In this document: piece after piece, positions 35,021 through 45,180 of the stretch | Numbering within the stretch: the first letter of the stretch is position 1 | Layout: each line of letters begins with the position of its first letter | DNA from: an uncultured Coriobacteriaceae bacterium | GTDB taxonomy: Bacteria; Actinomycetota; Coriobacteriia; Coriobacteriales; Atopobiaceae | Assembly: GCA_902801175.1 (NCBI GenBank) | Contig: CADCHF010000005.1 | Location: 30,965 to 94,964, forward strand | DNA: 64,000 bases | Reading direction: 5' to 3' | The notes under the pieces: model-generated | Database searches by the model: none | Seen by the model: only the letters and a program-made list of their open reading frames with translations | What the model was told of the DNA's origin: nothing | Translations under genes and position numbers: made by a program

Positions 35021-35335
35021 CTACTCCTCGGAGTCGGCTGCAGCCTTAGCGGCGGCCTTCTTGGACAGCTTCTGCTTCTTCTCGGGAGCGGGAGCGTCAG
35101 AGCGAGCGACGTCGATGAGGTGTGCGACAGCGTTGGTGGGCTGGGCACCCTTGGCGATCCAAGCGTCGATCTTCTCAAGATCGAGGTCGATGACCTTGGG
35201 GTTGGATACGGGGTTGTAGCGGCCGATCAGCTCGATGTAACGACCGTCGCGAGGCATACGACCATCAGCGACGACGACGCGGTAGAACGGACGCTTCTTG
35301 GCACCGTGACGGGCCAGGCGAATCTTGACTGCCAA
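35021..35335 (-). CDS. rpsP: 30S ribosomal protein S16
   Basis: S16, 104 residues, with [23 protein letters not shown], the [14 protein letters not shown] motif, and an Ala/Lys-rich C-terminal tail common in actinobacteria. The start codon is TTG at 35335: GGAGGAG lies six to seven bases upstream and MAVKIRL is the standard N-terminus. It is the first gene of the operon rpsP-khpA-rimM-trmD-lepB-glyQ-glyS. Confidence 0.95.
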   Translation of the reverse strand: MAVKIRLARHGAKKRPFYRVVVADGRMPRDGRYIELIGRYNPVSNPKVIDLDLEKIDAWIAKGAQPTNAVAHLIDVARSDAPAPEKKQKLSKKAAAKAAADSEE

Positions 35336-35408
35336 TGAAAACTCCTCCAGACAGGCGGCGCACGTGGATGATAGGTTGACCGCGCCGCAGGGCCACAAAC
35401 GACTCTCT

Positions 35409-35436
35409 ATGATACGACTCTACGCACATGGTGCAA
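35409..35436 (-). promoter_or_regulatory. Promoter of the rpsP operon
   Basis: Minus strand: -35 TTGCAC (35431-35436), 16-base spacer, -10 TATCAT (35409-35414). It lies in the divergent spacer shared with the response-regulator gene. On the plus strand a TAATAT at about 35531-35536 may be the -10 for that gene, but no matching -35 was found. Confidence 0.65.
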
Positions 35437-35565
35437 GGTGCAGTTTTTGTGAACAGAACACGTACGCAAACAAAACCACCGCAAATCCTCGCACTCCTTC
35501 CCTGCTTCAGGTGATTTTCAGAAGTCGCGGCTAATATGACACCATACGTTTAGCTGGAGGTAACC

Positions 35566-36249
35566 ATGAACATTCTTGTTGTTGAGGACGAGCGCAACCT
35601 TGCCGACGCCATTTGCCGGATACTGCAGGACGCCGGTTATAACGCCGAGGCCTTCTATGACGGGCGCATGGGCCTTACCGCTGCCGAAAGCGGACTCTAT
35701 GACATGGCGGTGCTCGACATCATGATGCCGGGCATGAGCGGGCTTGAGCTTGTGCACGAGCTTCGTCGCAAGCGCATCGCCATGCCCGTCCTCATGCTCA
35801 CCGCACGCACCTCCACGACCGACAAGGTGGAGGGGCTCGACGCTGGCGCCGACGACTACATGACCAAGCCCTTTGAGGCGCCCGAGCTGCTCGCGCGCGT
35901 AAGGGCCCTCTCTCGCAGGCAGGGAGAGGTCGTTCTCGACGAGCTGACCTTCTCGGACCTCACGCTTGACCTCTCCACTCACGACCTACGCTGCGGCGAC
36001 AAGAGCGTGCACCTCTCGGGCAAGGAGTTTGAGGTTCTCCAGATGCTCATGAGCTCCAATGCAAGGGTCGTTGGAAAGCAGGACCTGCTTCTGCGCGTTT
36101 GGGGCACCGACGGTGAGACGTCGGAGAACTCCGTTGAGGCGTACATCTCGTTCTTGCGCAAGAAGCTCAAGCACCTCAAGTCAAATGCCCGCATCACCAC
36201 TTTGCGTATGATTGGCTATAGAATCGAGGTTCTCCCCGACCATTCGTAG
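35566..36249 (+). CDS. OmpR/PhoB-type response regulator
   Basis: DNA-binding response regulator of 227 residues. The receiver domain (1-120) has acidic-pocket residues E7/D8, the phospho-acceptor Asp51 in VLDIMMPG, Thr79 and Lys101 in MTKPF. The winged-helix output domain (about 128-225) has VHLSGKEFEVLQMLM and VEAYISFLRKKL. The ATG has GGAGG upstream. It lies 11 bases before a histidine kinase on the same strand, so the two form a two-component system. The regulon is unknown; dinB downstream is a possible target by position only. Confidence 0.95.
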   Translation: MNILVVEDERNLADAICRILQDAGYNAEAFYDGRMGLTAAESGLYDMAVLDIMMPGMSGLELVHELRRKRIAMPVLMLTARTSTTDKVEGLDAGADDYMTKPFEAPELLARVRALSRRQGEVVLDELTFSDLTLDLSTHDLRCGDKSVHLSGKEFEVLQMLMSSNARVVGKQDLLLRVWGTDGETSENSVEAYISFLRKKLKHLKSNARITTLRMIGYRIEVLPDHS

Positions 36250-36260
36250 GTGGCTCTATC

Positions 36261-37499
36261 ATGATCAAGCGACTCCGTAGGCAGCTGATCTCTATCATCA
36301 TGCTGCTCGTTAGCATTGTGCTGGTATCGACCCTTGGGCTGTCGTTTTGGGCGGCCTACAACGCCCAGTCAGAGCTCGTTGCCAACTCTCTTGAGCATGC
36401 GCTCGCAAGGGACTTCGACGTGTTCCACATGATTGCCCAGGAAAGGCCCATGGCAGAGGCACGCGGATCCATGCTCTGTCTCGTGGCTGAGGTCGAGTAC
36501 GACGACGGAGAGCTGCTCATTGAGTCAAACAACGCCCCTGTAGCCATCGATGACAGCACGCTCAAGACCGTTGTCCTGCGTGTGGTGTCCGAGGGACAGG
36601 CATCTGGTTCTGACAATGAGCTGCGCGTCGCTTGGGACAGTGTTGCCACCGGCGAGGATTGGCGTGTCGCCATAGCCGACACGACCTTTGTTCACATGAC
36701 ACTGCGCGACCAAGCTATCCATAACCTCGTCATCACCGTCTTGGCTCTTTTGGCACTCTTTGCCATTGCCTGGTGGCTCTCCAACTGGGCGCTCAAGCCC
36801 GTGGAGCTGGCCTGGGAGCAGCAGCGACGCTTTGTGGCAGACGCCTCCCATGAGCTCAAGACGCCCCTCGCGGTAATTCTCGCCAACACCCAGATCCTTG
36901 AGCGTAACGAAAGCATTGGCGACGACGCCATGCGCTGGGTAAAGAGCACGAGCGACGAGGCCGAGCACATGAAGGCCCTGGTCAACGACCTTCTGCAGCT
37001 TGCAAGAGCCGACGAGTCGGTCTCGGGGTCTTCTGCCAGTGCCATGCGCCACGAGGAAGTTGACCTCTCTGAGATGGTCGAGTCGGCCGCGCTCGAGTTT
37101 GACGCGATTGCCTTTGAGCGTGGGTGCCTTCTCGAGGCCGATGTCGACCCCGACCTTCATACCAATGGCGACCCCGAATGGCTCGAGCGGATGGTGCGCA
37201 TTCTCATTGACAATGCCTGCAAGTACGGCGCCGAGGGAACGACGGTCGACGTCAAGCTGCAGCAGGCCTCCGGACACACGACGCTGACCGTGCACAACAT
37301 GGGCAACCCCATTGATCCCGAGGACCTCCCCCATGTGTTCGAGCGCTTCTACCGGTCTGACAAGGCGCGAAGCCGTCAGGCCGAAGGTGGTTTTGGTCTT
37401 GGGCTGGCCATTGCCAAGAGCATCGTTGACGCACACGGCGGAAAGATAGGCGTCGCGAGCACTCCGCAGGAGGGCACCACGTTCACAGTCGTACTGTAG
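36261..37499 (+). CDS. Sensor histidine kinase
   Basis: Membrane sensor kinase of 412 residues: first span about 10-32, an extracellular sensor loop of about 120 residues without a recognised fold, second span about 155-173, then the HisKA domain with phospho-acceptor His197 in DASHELKTPL. The HATPase domain follows, with N-box DNACKYGAEG and G-boxes (FGLGLAIAKSIV). No clear HAMP domain is visible; the linker is short. It pairs with the upstream response regulator. The signal sensed is unknown. Confidence 0.94.
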   Translation: MIKRLRRQLISIIMLLVSIVLVSTLGLSFWAAYNAQSELVANSLEHALARDFDVFHMIAQERPMAEARGSMLCLVAEVEYDDGELLIESNNAPVAIDDSTLKTVVLRVVSEGQASGSDNELRVAWDSVATGEDWRVAIADTTFVHMTLRDQAIHNLVITVLALLALFAIAWWLSNWALKPVELAWEQQRRFVADASHELKTPLAVILANTQILERNESIGDDAMRWVKSTSDEAEHMKALVNDLLQLARADESVSGSSASAMRHEEVDLSEMVESAALEFDAIAFERGCLLEADVDPDLHTNGDPEWLERMVRILIDNACKYGAEGTTVDVKLQQASGHTTLTVHNMGNPIDPEDLPHVFERFYRSDKARSRQAEGGFGLGLAIAKSIVDAHGGKIGVASTPQEGTTFTVVL

Positions 37500-37541
37500 A
37501 ATGGAGCCCTACCCTATTTGAGGAGCGTCGCCATCGAGGGC

Positions 37542-38819
37542 ATGCCACATACCGATCTTCCCTGGAACGGTCGCGCCGTGGGTCTTATGGACCTCGACGC
37601 GTTCTTCGCCTCTGTCGAGCAGCTCGACCACCCCGAGTGGCGCGGCAGGCCCGTGATTGTTGGCGGGTCCGCCGAGCGCCGTGGAGTCGTTTCGACCGCG
37701 TCATACGAGGCACGCGTGTATGGCGTTCACTCTGCGATGCCGTCTTTTCAGGCACAGCGCCTCTGCCCCAACGCAATATGGACGCACGGACACTACGCGC
37801 GCTACCGCGAGGTCTCCGATCAGGTGATGTCCATAGTCCAGGACGAGACGCCACTAGTCGAGCAAGTCTCCATCGACGAAGCCTTCTTTGACGTGACTCC
37901 TGGCCGCTACTCGCGAGAGAGCCCCATTGACATCTGCCGTCGCATCCAGCAGCGCGTCTCTGAGCTTGGGGTCACTTGCTCCATTGGCCTTGGCACCAAC
38001 AAGACGGTCGCAAAGATTGCCTCCGAGAGGCAAAAGCCCCGCGGCCTCACCGTGGTCCTGCCCGGAACCGAGGCTGCCTTTCTGGCTCCGCTGCCCGTCC
38101 GCGCCATGAGCGGAATTGGCTCGGCTAGCGAGTCGCACCTCGCCGACCTTGGCATACGCACGCTGGGCCAGCTGGCAAAGCAAGACCCGGAGCGCATGAG
38201 GCAGATATTTGGCGTCGCAGGCCCCAGAATGGTTCTTAGGGCCTCCGGACGTGAGGAATCGCAGGTAAGGGCCATAGACGCGCCCGAGGAGGTCAAATCG
38301 GTCTCTATCGAACGGACCTTTGCCCATGACCTCACCACGCGCGACGAGCTTGATGCTGCCATAGACCACGTGAGCGCGCTTGCTGGCGCTCGACTGCGCA
38401 AGAAGGGGCTCGAGGGAAGCCAGGTGACCCTCAAGCTCAAGTTTGACATCAGGCACACCCACACGGCTCAGTGTCAGCTCGATGCGCCGACCGATGACGA
38501 GCACGTCTTTGGCGCGGAGGCCAAGCGTCTTTTGGACGGGCTCTGGCGCGAGGGCATGGGAGTGCGGCTTGTTGGAGTGGGCGTAAGCGGATTTGACGGC
38601 GCTCGCCCAAAGCAGCTCGGACTCTTTGACCTCGATAGCTCTGGCGGCAACGAGGAGCCACAGAAGACCCCAAAGAAGCCCGAAAGAGACCTAAGGGCGC
38701 TCTCCGTCGCCACTGACGACATCAAGCGCCGCTTTGGCTCTTCTGTGCTTTCGTACGGCCGTGACCTTCGCTTTAGGGACGACACGTCCAACACTCTGCC
38801 CATGGATGGTAGAGAGTAG
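37542..38819 (+). CDS. dinB: DNA polymerase IV (Y family)
   Basis: Error-prone translesion polymerase of 425 residues. Catalytic motifs are LMDLDAFFASVEQ (first Asp), SYEARVYGVHSAMP, and VSIDEAFFDVT (Asp-Glu pair). The thumb helix-hairpin-helix (ALPVRAMSGIG-like) and little-finger domain follow. The beta-clamp binding motif QLGLF is near residue 362, followed by a Pro/Lys-rich linker and a short extra C-terminal segment (DDIKRRFGSSVLSYG). The ATG at 37542 is assigned; a TTG at 37518 is possible. It lies 42 bases behind the histidine kinase on the same strand and faces rsfS convergently. Confidence 0.94.
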   Translation: MPHTDLPWNGRAVGLMDLDAFFASVEQLDHPEWRGRPVIVGGSAERRGVVSTASYEARVYGVHSAMPSFQAQRLCPNAIWTHGHYARYREVSDQVMSIVQDETPLVEQVSIDEAFFDVTPGRYSRESPIDICRRIQQRVSELGVTCSIGLGTNKTVAKIASERQKPRGLTVVLPGTEAAFLAPLPVRAMSGIGSASESHLADLGIRTLGQLAKQDPERMRQIFGVAGPRMVLRASGREESQVRAIDAPEEVKSVSIERTFAHDLTTRDELDAAIDHVSALAGARLRKKGLEGSQVTLKLKFDIRHTHTAQCQLDAPTDDEHVFGAEAKRLLDGLWREGMGVRLVGVGVSGFDGARPKQLGLFDLDSSGGNEEPQKTPKKPERDLRALSVATDDIKRRFGSSVLSYGRDLRFRDDTSNTLPMDGRE

Positions 38820-38841
38820 GCAGGCACGGCACCCTTGCGTA

Positions 38842-39261
38842 CTAGACCTCGGGCATGTCCTGGAACTGCTCGCCCTCAACGACCCAGTCTTCCTCAGGGG
38901 TTGCACCCTCAAGGTCAAGATGGACGTGGCGCGCGTCGCCCCACAGCCTCTCGAGGCGATAGAACTCACGCGACTCCTCGCGGAAGACGTGGATGACGAC
39001 CGAGCCGTAATCCACGAGAACCCACGTCGAACCAGCGCGTCCCTCAACAGAGAGGGGCTTCTCGTGGCAGTTGATGCGCACCTTCTCCTCGATGGCCTCC
39101 ACAACGGCATCCATCATGGGATTGTTGGAGACCGTGCAGATCACAAAGTAGTCGCACACATCCGACTTGTCGGTCAGGTCGAGGGCAAGAATGTCAAAGG
39201 CCTTCTTGTCGTCGGCGGCAAGTGCGGCTACTTTTGCGAGTTCGAGGGACGTTACGGGCAT
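38842..39261 (-). CDS. rsfS: Ribosome silencing factor RsfS
   Basis: RsfS (RsfA/Iojap) binds L14 and blocks subunit joining when nutrients are low. It has 139 residues with the family core KKAFDILALDLTDKSDVCDYFVI, GRAGSTWVLVDYGSVVIHVF and ESREFYRLERLWGDA; the last 25 residues are an acidic tail. It is eight bases downstream of yqeK, in the usual order obgE-proB-nadD-yqeK-rsfS. The gap to dinB is only 22 bases and shows no hairpin. Confidence 0.96.
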   Translation of the reverse strand: MPVTSLELAKVAALAADDKKAFDILALDLTDKSDVCDYFVICTVSNNPMMDAVVEAIEEKVRINCHEKPLSVEGRAGSTWVLVDYGSVVIHVFREESREFYRLERLWGDARHVHLDLEGATPEEDWVVEGEQFQDMPEV

Positions 39262-39269
39262 GCTGCCTC

Positions 39270-40193
39270 CTAGCGGTTGGGTGCCATGCGATGCAGGGCA
39301 AGATGGTTATATATGTCGAGTGTACCCGGATAGAGGTAACGCTCTGTGTCAATGACGTACGCAACTCCATGATAGAACGAAGCCCAGTAGACTTCATCGA
39401 GCGGCGCCGACTCGCTAACAAGCTCGCGCACATGGTGGATGGCGGGCACGTCGCGACGTCTGGGCTCAATGCTGTCGGCCACAAAGAGGACCATGTCGAG
39501 CGGAGTCATGTCGACTGCGCCAATGGTATGACGAGCGATGGCCTGCCAGATGCAGCTGGGAAGCTCGGGATAGAGGTCGGGAAGCCTTTTGGCTGCCGTG
39601 AGGCCATGGAGCAGCGGCTGAACGAGGTGCAGGTCAACGCCAAGATTGACCCCGAGCCTCGAGGCAAGGGCAATCTGCTCAGCGGGAGTTAGGACCTTGT
39701 CCCAGTCGTGCAGAATGCCTGCGATGCGTGCATGAAGCGGGTCGACCCCGTACTGCAAGGCCATCTGCTCGGCCGTATGCGCCACCGAAATGGAATGCAG
39801 GTACCTAACAGGCTTGGAACGCTCCATATGATCAGCCAGGTCGCTCTCGAGACGTGCAATCAGCGCACGGGCCCTAAGGTCGTAGGCTGGGTCGCCCACC
39901 TCAAAGGACCAGGCGCCTGCGTCGTGCAGGGGCTCGGAGGTGGGGCTTGCCCCGACGGCTGTGGCTGTATTGGCCTCGTCATGCACAAGCGTCTCGTTTG
40001 CCTCGACGCCCTCGACTTTGATGGCAACCTTGGGCACTTCGGCAACAGAGTCCGTCTTGGCAGGGCTGCGCTTTTTCTTCTTTGCGACCTTCTTGGCCTC
40101 TGCCTTGGCAGATGCTGCCTTTCTCTTTGCGAGGGCCGCTTTCTCCTTGCTCTTGCCCTTTGCCTTCTTGTGCTTGTCGGGCTTGTGTGCCAT
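39270..40193 (-). CDS. yqeK: YqeK-like HD hydrolase with Lys/Ala-rich N-terminal tail
   Basis: The C-terminal 200 residues are an HD-domain protein of the YqeK family, whose characterised members hydrolyse diadenosine tetraphosphate symmetrically. HD motifs are YLHSISVAHTAEQMA, GILHDWDKVLTP, the LLHGLTAA and RHTIGAVDMTPLDMVLFVADSIEP regions. Residues 1-46 form an unusual tail of Lys and Ala (KKAKGKSKEKAALAKRK), like histone H1 C-termini, followed by a linker of about 55 residues. Normal YqeK is about 190 residues against 307 here. The ATG at 40193 is the only start before the tail. Confidence 0.88.
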   Translation of the reverse strand: MAHKPDKHKKAKGKSKEKAALAKRKAASAKAEAKKVAKKKKRSPAKTDSVAEVPKVAIKVEGVEANETLVHDEANTATAVGASPTSEPLHDAGAWSFEVGDPAYDLRARALIARLESDLADHMERSKPVRYLHSISVAHTAEQMALQYGVDPLHARIAGILHDWDKVLTPAEQIALASRLGVNLGVDLHLVQPLLHGLTAAKRLPDLYPELPSCIWQAIARHTIGAVDMTPLDMVLFVADSIEPRRRDVPAIHHVRELVSESAPLDEVYWASFYHGVAYVIDTERYLYPGTLDIYNHLALHRMAPNR

Positions 40194-40214
40194 CGATCAT
40201 GCTCCTATCCGAAG

Positions 40215-40913
40215 CTATAGGGTGTTGCCAGCGCTGTAGAGCTCGTGCTTGCCAATATAGCCGCTCACGGGCTCGGGAGTGAGGTAGCGCAGACTCTGTC
40301 CGGCCCTCACGCGATCTCGCAGGTAGCTCGAAGATATGGCAAGCGCCGGAACTTCAAGATATGTTACGTCAAAGTGCAGATCGGTCTGGGCGAAGGCCCT
40401 TTGCGCCGCACGGAGGTCGTAGCCGGGGCGAGTGGCACCAACGAGGTGTGCAAGCTTGGCAATCCTCTCGGCATCATGCCAGGTCACCACCTCGGCAATG
40501 GCATCCGCGCCTGTGATGAAGTAGAACTCGACGTTTGACGGATATATCTCCCTTAGGCCCGAGAGGGTGTCTGCCGTATACGTAATGCCCTCTCGGTCTA
40601 TCTCGAAGCGGCTCGCCAGGAAGTGCGGATTGTCGGAAGTGGCGAGCAGCGTCATGGCATAGCGGTCCTCCGCGGCCGTCACCTGCTTGTTTTGCTTGAA
40701 TGCAGGGCTGCCGGCGGGCATAAAGACGACCGCATCGAGCTCAAGGTCAAAGAGTGCCTGTTCGGCTGCCACGAGATGTCCGTTGTGGATGGGGTCAAAG
40801 GTTCCGCCCATGATTCCAAGCCGGTACACACGGGTGGGATCGGACCCAAGACGCGGGAGGTCACCTCTCGACGCCTGGCCTGGTGCAGCCTGCTTCCTGT
40901 CGCTCGCTTCCAT
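40215..40913 (-). CDS. nadD: Nicotinate-nucleotide adenylyltransferase
   Basis: NadD adenylates nicotinate mononucleotide in NAD synthesis. It has 232 residues. The nucleotidyltransferase motif GIMGGTFDPIHNGHLVAAEQ begins near residue 34, and the C-terminal ISSSYLRDRVRAGQSLRYLTPEPV (the ISSTxIR-like motif) is present. The first 30 residues are a polar extension. The ATG at 40913 has GAGGTG upstream. It sits 53 bases behind proB and 21 before yqeK. Confidence 0.96.
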   Translation of the reverse strand: MEASDRKQAAPGQASRGDLPRLGSDPTRVYRLGIMGGTFDPIHNGHLVAAEQALFDLELDAVVFMPAGSPAFKQNKQVTAAEDRYAMTLLATSDNPHFLASRFEIDREGITYTADTLSGLREIYPSNVEFYFITGADAIAEVVTWHDAERIAKLAHLVGATRPGYDLRAAQRAFAQTDLHFDVTYLEVPALAISSSYLRDRVRAGQSLRYLTPEPVSGYIGKHELYSAGNTL

Positions 40914-40966
40914 GTCACCTCACTTCACTATGCTTCGCGGCCACTAAAGGCCAATGCCTGGTCCGT

Positions 40967-42090
40967 CTAAAAGACAAGCAGCTCATCGCGGTGAATCGCC
41001 GGCTGTCCTTCCTTCTCGGGCATAAAGCGGGCAATGACATCGAGCTTGAGCCCGCGGACCCGCACCATCTCATCGGAGGAATATCGCACGGTCCCTCGCC
41101 CAATGAGTGAGCCGTCAGGCGTGATAACGTTGACCACGTCTCCAGCGGCGTATGTTCCATCGGTTGCGATGACACCAACCGGCAGCACCGACGCGCCACG
41201 CTTGACGACAGCCGCGCAGGCACCCTCGTCGAGCGTGAGCGTCCCCTGGGGCACCTCCGCGAGTCCAATCCAAAACTTGCGCGGACTCTCGTGCGATGAC
41301 CCCGCGGGCGGCTCAAAGCGCGTGCCCACGGACTTGCCGCCAACGACCTCGGCGAGAACATTAGCCTTACGACCCTGGCAGATGACCGTTGTGATGCCCG
41401 CCGCGAGCAGAGCGCGTGCGGCGACCAGCTTGGTCGTCATGCCACCTGTGCCAACAGCGGAGCCAGAGCCACCGGCCATGCGCATCACGTCGGCATCGAT
41501 ACGCTCGACGCGCGAGATGAGCTTTGCCGTGGGATTGGTCGCGGGGTTGGCATCATAGAGACCGTCGATGTCCGACATGATCACATAGAGGTCAGCGCCA
41601 ATCAGCGTGGCGACAATAGCGCCGAGCATGTCGTTGTCGCCAAAGGCAAACTCGGCAACCGAGACGGTGTCGTTCTCGTTCACGACGGGGACCACGCCAA
41701 GGTCGAGCAAGCGCTCGAGGGTGTTTCGGGCGTTGAGGTAACCCTCGCGGTCGACGACGTCACGCCGGGTAAGCAGCACCTGGCCACAAGGGATGCCGTG
41801 CTGTGCCAGCACCGCTGCGTAGACCTCGGTCAGGGCCGCCTGACCGCAGGCGGCACACGCCTGAAGGCTCGGGATGTCTGAGGGGCGCGAGGCAAAGCCC
41901 AGGCGCTCCATGCCAGCCGCAGCTGCGCCACTCGAGACGATGACCACCTTGAGACCCTGCCGGCGCAGGCTGACCACCTGGGCGCAAAGATCGGCAATGA
42001 AGTCTCGGTCAACGCCTCCGCTCGCGTTTACCAGGGTCGACGACCCAATCTTGATGACGATGATGCCGGACTCGCCCGAAAGGTCAGCCA

Positions 42091-42091
<1 letters not shown>
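40967..42091 (-). CDS. proB: Glutamate 5-kinase
   Basis: First enzyme of proline synthesis, phosphorylating glutamate with ATP. It has 374 residues: an amino-acid-kinase domain with IVIKIGSSTLVN, VVIVSSGAAAAGMERLG, the NENDTVSVAEFAFGDND motif and GTGGMTTKLVAARAL, then a C-terminal PUA domain (about 280-370). The start overlaps the obgE stop by one base. Other proline genes are not in the window. Proline inhibits such enzymes through the kinase domain. Confidence 0.96.
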
Positions 42092-43877
<1,786 letters not shown>

Positions 43878-43923
43878 CTTGTTACCTGCCTATCTTCTGG
43901 TAGTGAATCGTAGCCAAATGAGC

Positions 43924-44232
43924 CTACGCGGGAATCTCGACGACCTGAAGCTTGGTCAGGTTCTGGCGATGACCCTTGGTGCGGTGATAGCGCTTGCGCT
44001 TCTTGAACTTGAAGACGAGCTTCTTCTCACCCTTGAACTGCTCGAGGACCTCGGCGGTGACCTTCTTCTCCGCGAGGGTGGCAGCATCAACGACCGTGTT
44101 CTCGCCGTCGTTCAGAATAAGAACGTCGAGCTCAACCTTGTCGCCAGGCTGCACGTCGAGCTTCTCGACGTCGATGACGTCGCCCTTGGCAACCTTATAC
44201 TGCTTGCCACCAGTAGAAACGATTGCGTACAT
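43924..44232 (-). CDS. rplU: 50S ribosomal protein L21
   Basis: L21, 102 residues, with MYAIVSTGGKQYKVAKGD and a basic C-terminus FKKRKRYHRTKGHRQNLTKLQV. The ATG at 44232 is preferred over a TTG two codons upstream, because AGAAGGG then lies eight bases away. It has its own promoter with a leader of only about 35 bases, leaving no room for a large L21-type leader RNA. Confidence 0.98.
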   Translation of the reverse strand: MYAIVSTGGKQYKVAKGDVIDVEKLDVQPGDKVELDVLILNDGENTVVDAATLAEKKVTAEVLEQFKGEKKLVFKFKKRKRYHRTKGHRQNLTKLQVVEIPA

Positions 44233-44273
44233 GTCCAAAACCCTTCTTGCTGATGTTAGTGCAACAGCTAATA

Positions 44274-44302
44274 ATCTTACTAGCGTCTAGTGCCTCGGTC
44301 AA
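44274..44302 (-). promoter_or_regulatory. Promoter of rplU-rpmA
   Basis: Minus strand: -35 TTGACC (44297-44302), 17-base spacer, -10 TAAGAT (44274-44279). This is among the best promoter matches in the window. The remaining bases to the TIGR03936 gene (44303-44427) show no other element. Confidence 0.8.
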
Positions 44303-44427
44303 TGGTTGAAACCCACTTAGGAGGCAAAAAACCGCCTTAGTGAGGATACATTCACACACCACATCTTGTTGTCAATCATTTTGACTCCACAAGACAACCA
44401 GAAACACTAACGCTAGCCAAACTCACC

Positions 44428-45180
44428 CTACAGAAGCTGGCCCGGGTCAAATGGGTCAATCAGCGATCCGTCCTCGGCCTCGTTCCATTGGCCCTGCCTC
44501 AGGACCCGCGTGCTGTCAAGCATTGCCCCCGCCAGCACTGGGGTCTTAAAGGCCGCCTCGAGCAACACCGCCGGACGCAGGGCGCCAAGGTTGGAGGAGC
44601 GCGTCTTGAGCGTCATGTGCACGCAGTCCCACTCCCCTTCCTTCTCGCAGTCCTCAAGGGCCCATGAAACAAGCGTGGAGTCGAGGCCAATGCTGCGTGG
44701 CTTGTCCCCGCGCATGAAGTCGATCTTTCCTATACCCTTTAGGTCCTCGAGCGCAAGGCCAAGGGCACTGGCATCAAAGTCGCGGCCAAAGAGCCTTATG
44801 TCCCAATCCGAGCGAGTGAGCCATGCCTCGAGCGCAGGAAGCTTGCTCTTTACAAAATGAGCCTCCGTTGGCGCCATGGCCTTGGGCGTCGAGGCCCGCA
44901 AAAGCTCAAAGGCCTCGCCCTCGTCAACACGCTCGGTAAGGTAGAGGTCGTAGTACTCACAAGTCGAGGCAGCTCCCACGGGCAGTGCCTGCGAGAACTG
45001 GATCCGCATGCGCTGTGCAAAGCCGTTCCCCACTGAAAACGGCATTTTTGCGCGGCGCACAGACCTGCTGATTGTGTTGATCACCTCGAGGTGCCCAAGA
45101 TAGGCAAGCCGATCGTTCTTGATAAAACGAACGCGCAGCCTCTCAAGGTCGGGTTTTCCGATGGGTGGCCTACCTGGCAT
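44428..45180 (-). CDS. TIGR03936/DUF2344 radical-SAM-associated protein
   Basis: A 250-residue member of the DUF2344 (TIGR03936) family, always found beside or fused to a radical SAM protein and of unknown biochemical function. The family start RVRFIKNDRLAYLGHLEVINTI, with a positively charged pattern, and the FSVGNGFAQRMRIQFSQALPVG stretch are clear. The C-terminal half is less conserved. The ATG at 45180 has CAGGTGAT upstream and overlaps the stop of the radical SAM gene by 11 bases, so the two are coupled. It is followed by rplU-rpmA, the usual arrangement in many Gram-positives, which hints at a translation- or RNA-related role. Confidence 0.88.
   Translation of the reverse strand: MPGRPPIGKPDLERLRVRFIKNDRLAYLGHLEVINTISRSVRRAKMPFSVGNGFAQRMRIQFSQALPVGAASTCEYYDLYLTERVDEGEAFELLRASTPKAMAPTEAHFVKSKLPALEAWLTRSDWDIRLFGRDFDASALGLALEDLKGIGKIDFMRGDKPRSIGLDSTLVSWALEDCEKEGEWDCVHMTLKTRSSNLGALRPAVLLEAAFKTPVLAGAMLDSTRVLRQGQWNEAEDGSLIDPFDPGQLL

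Noticed and set aside
44233..44302. L21-type leader RNA before rplU
   Set aside because: The promoter lies about 35 bases before the start codon, so there is no room for the known leader.
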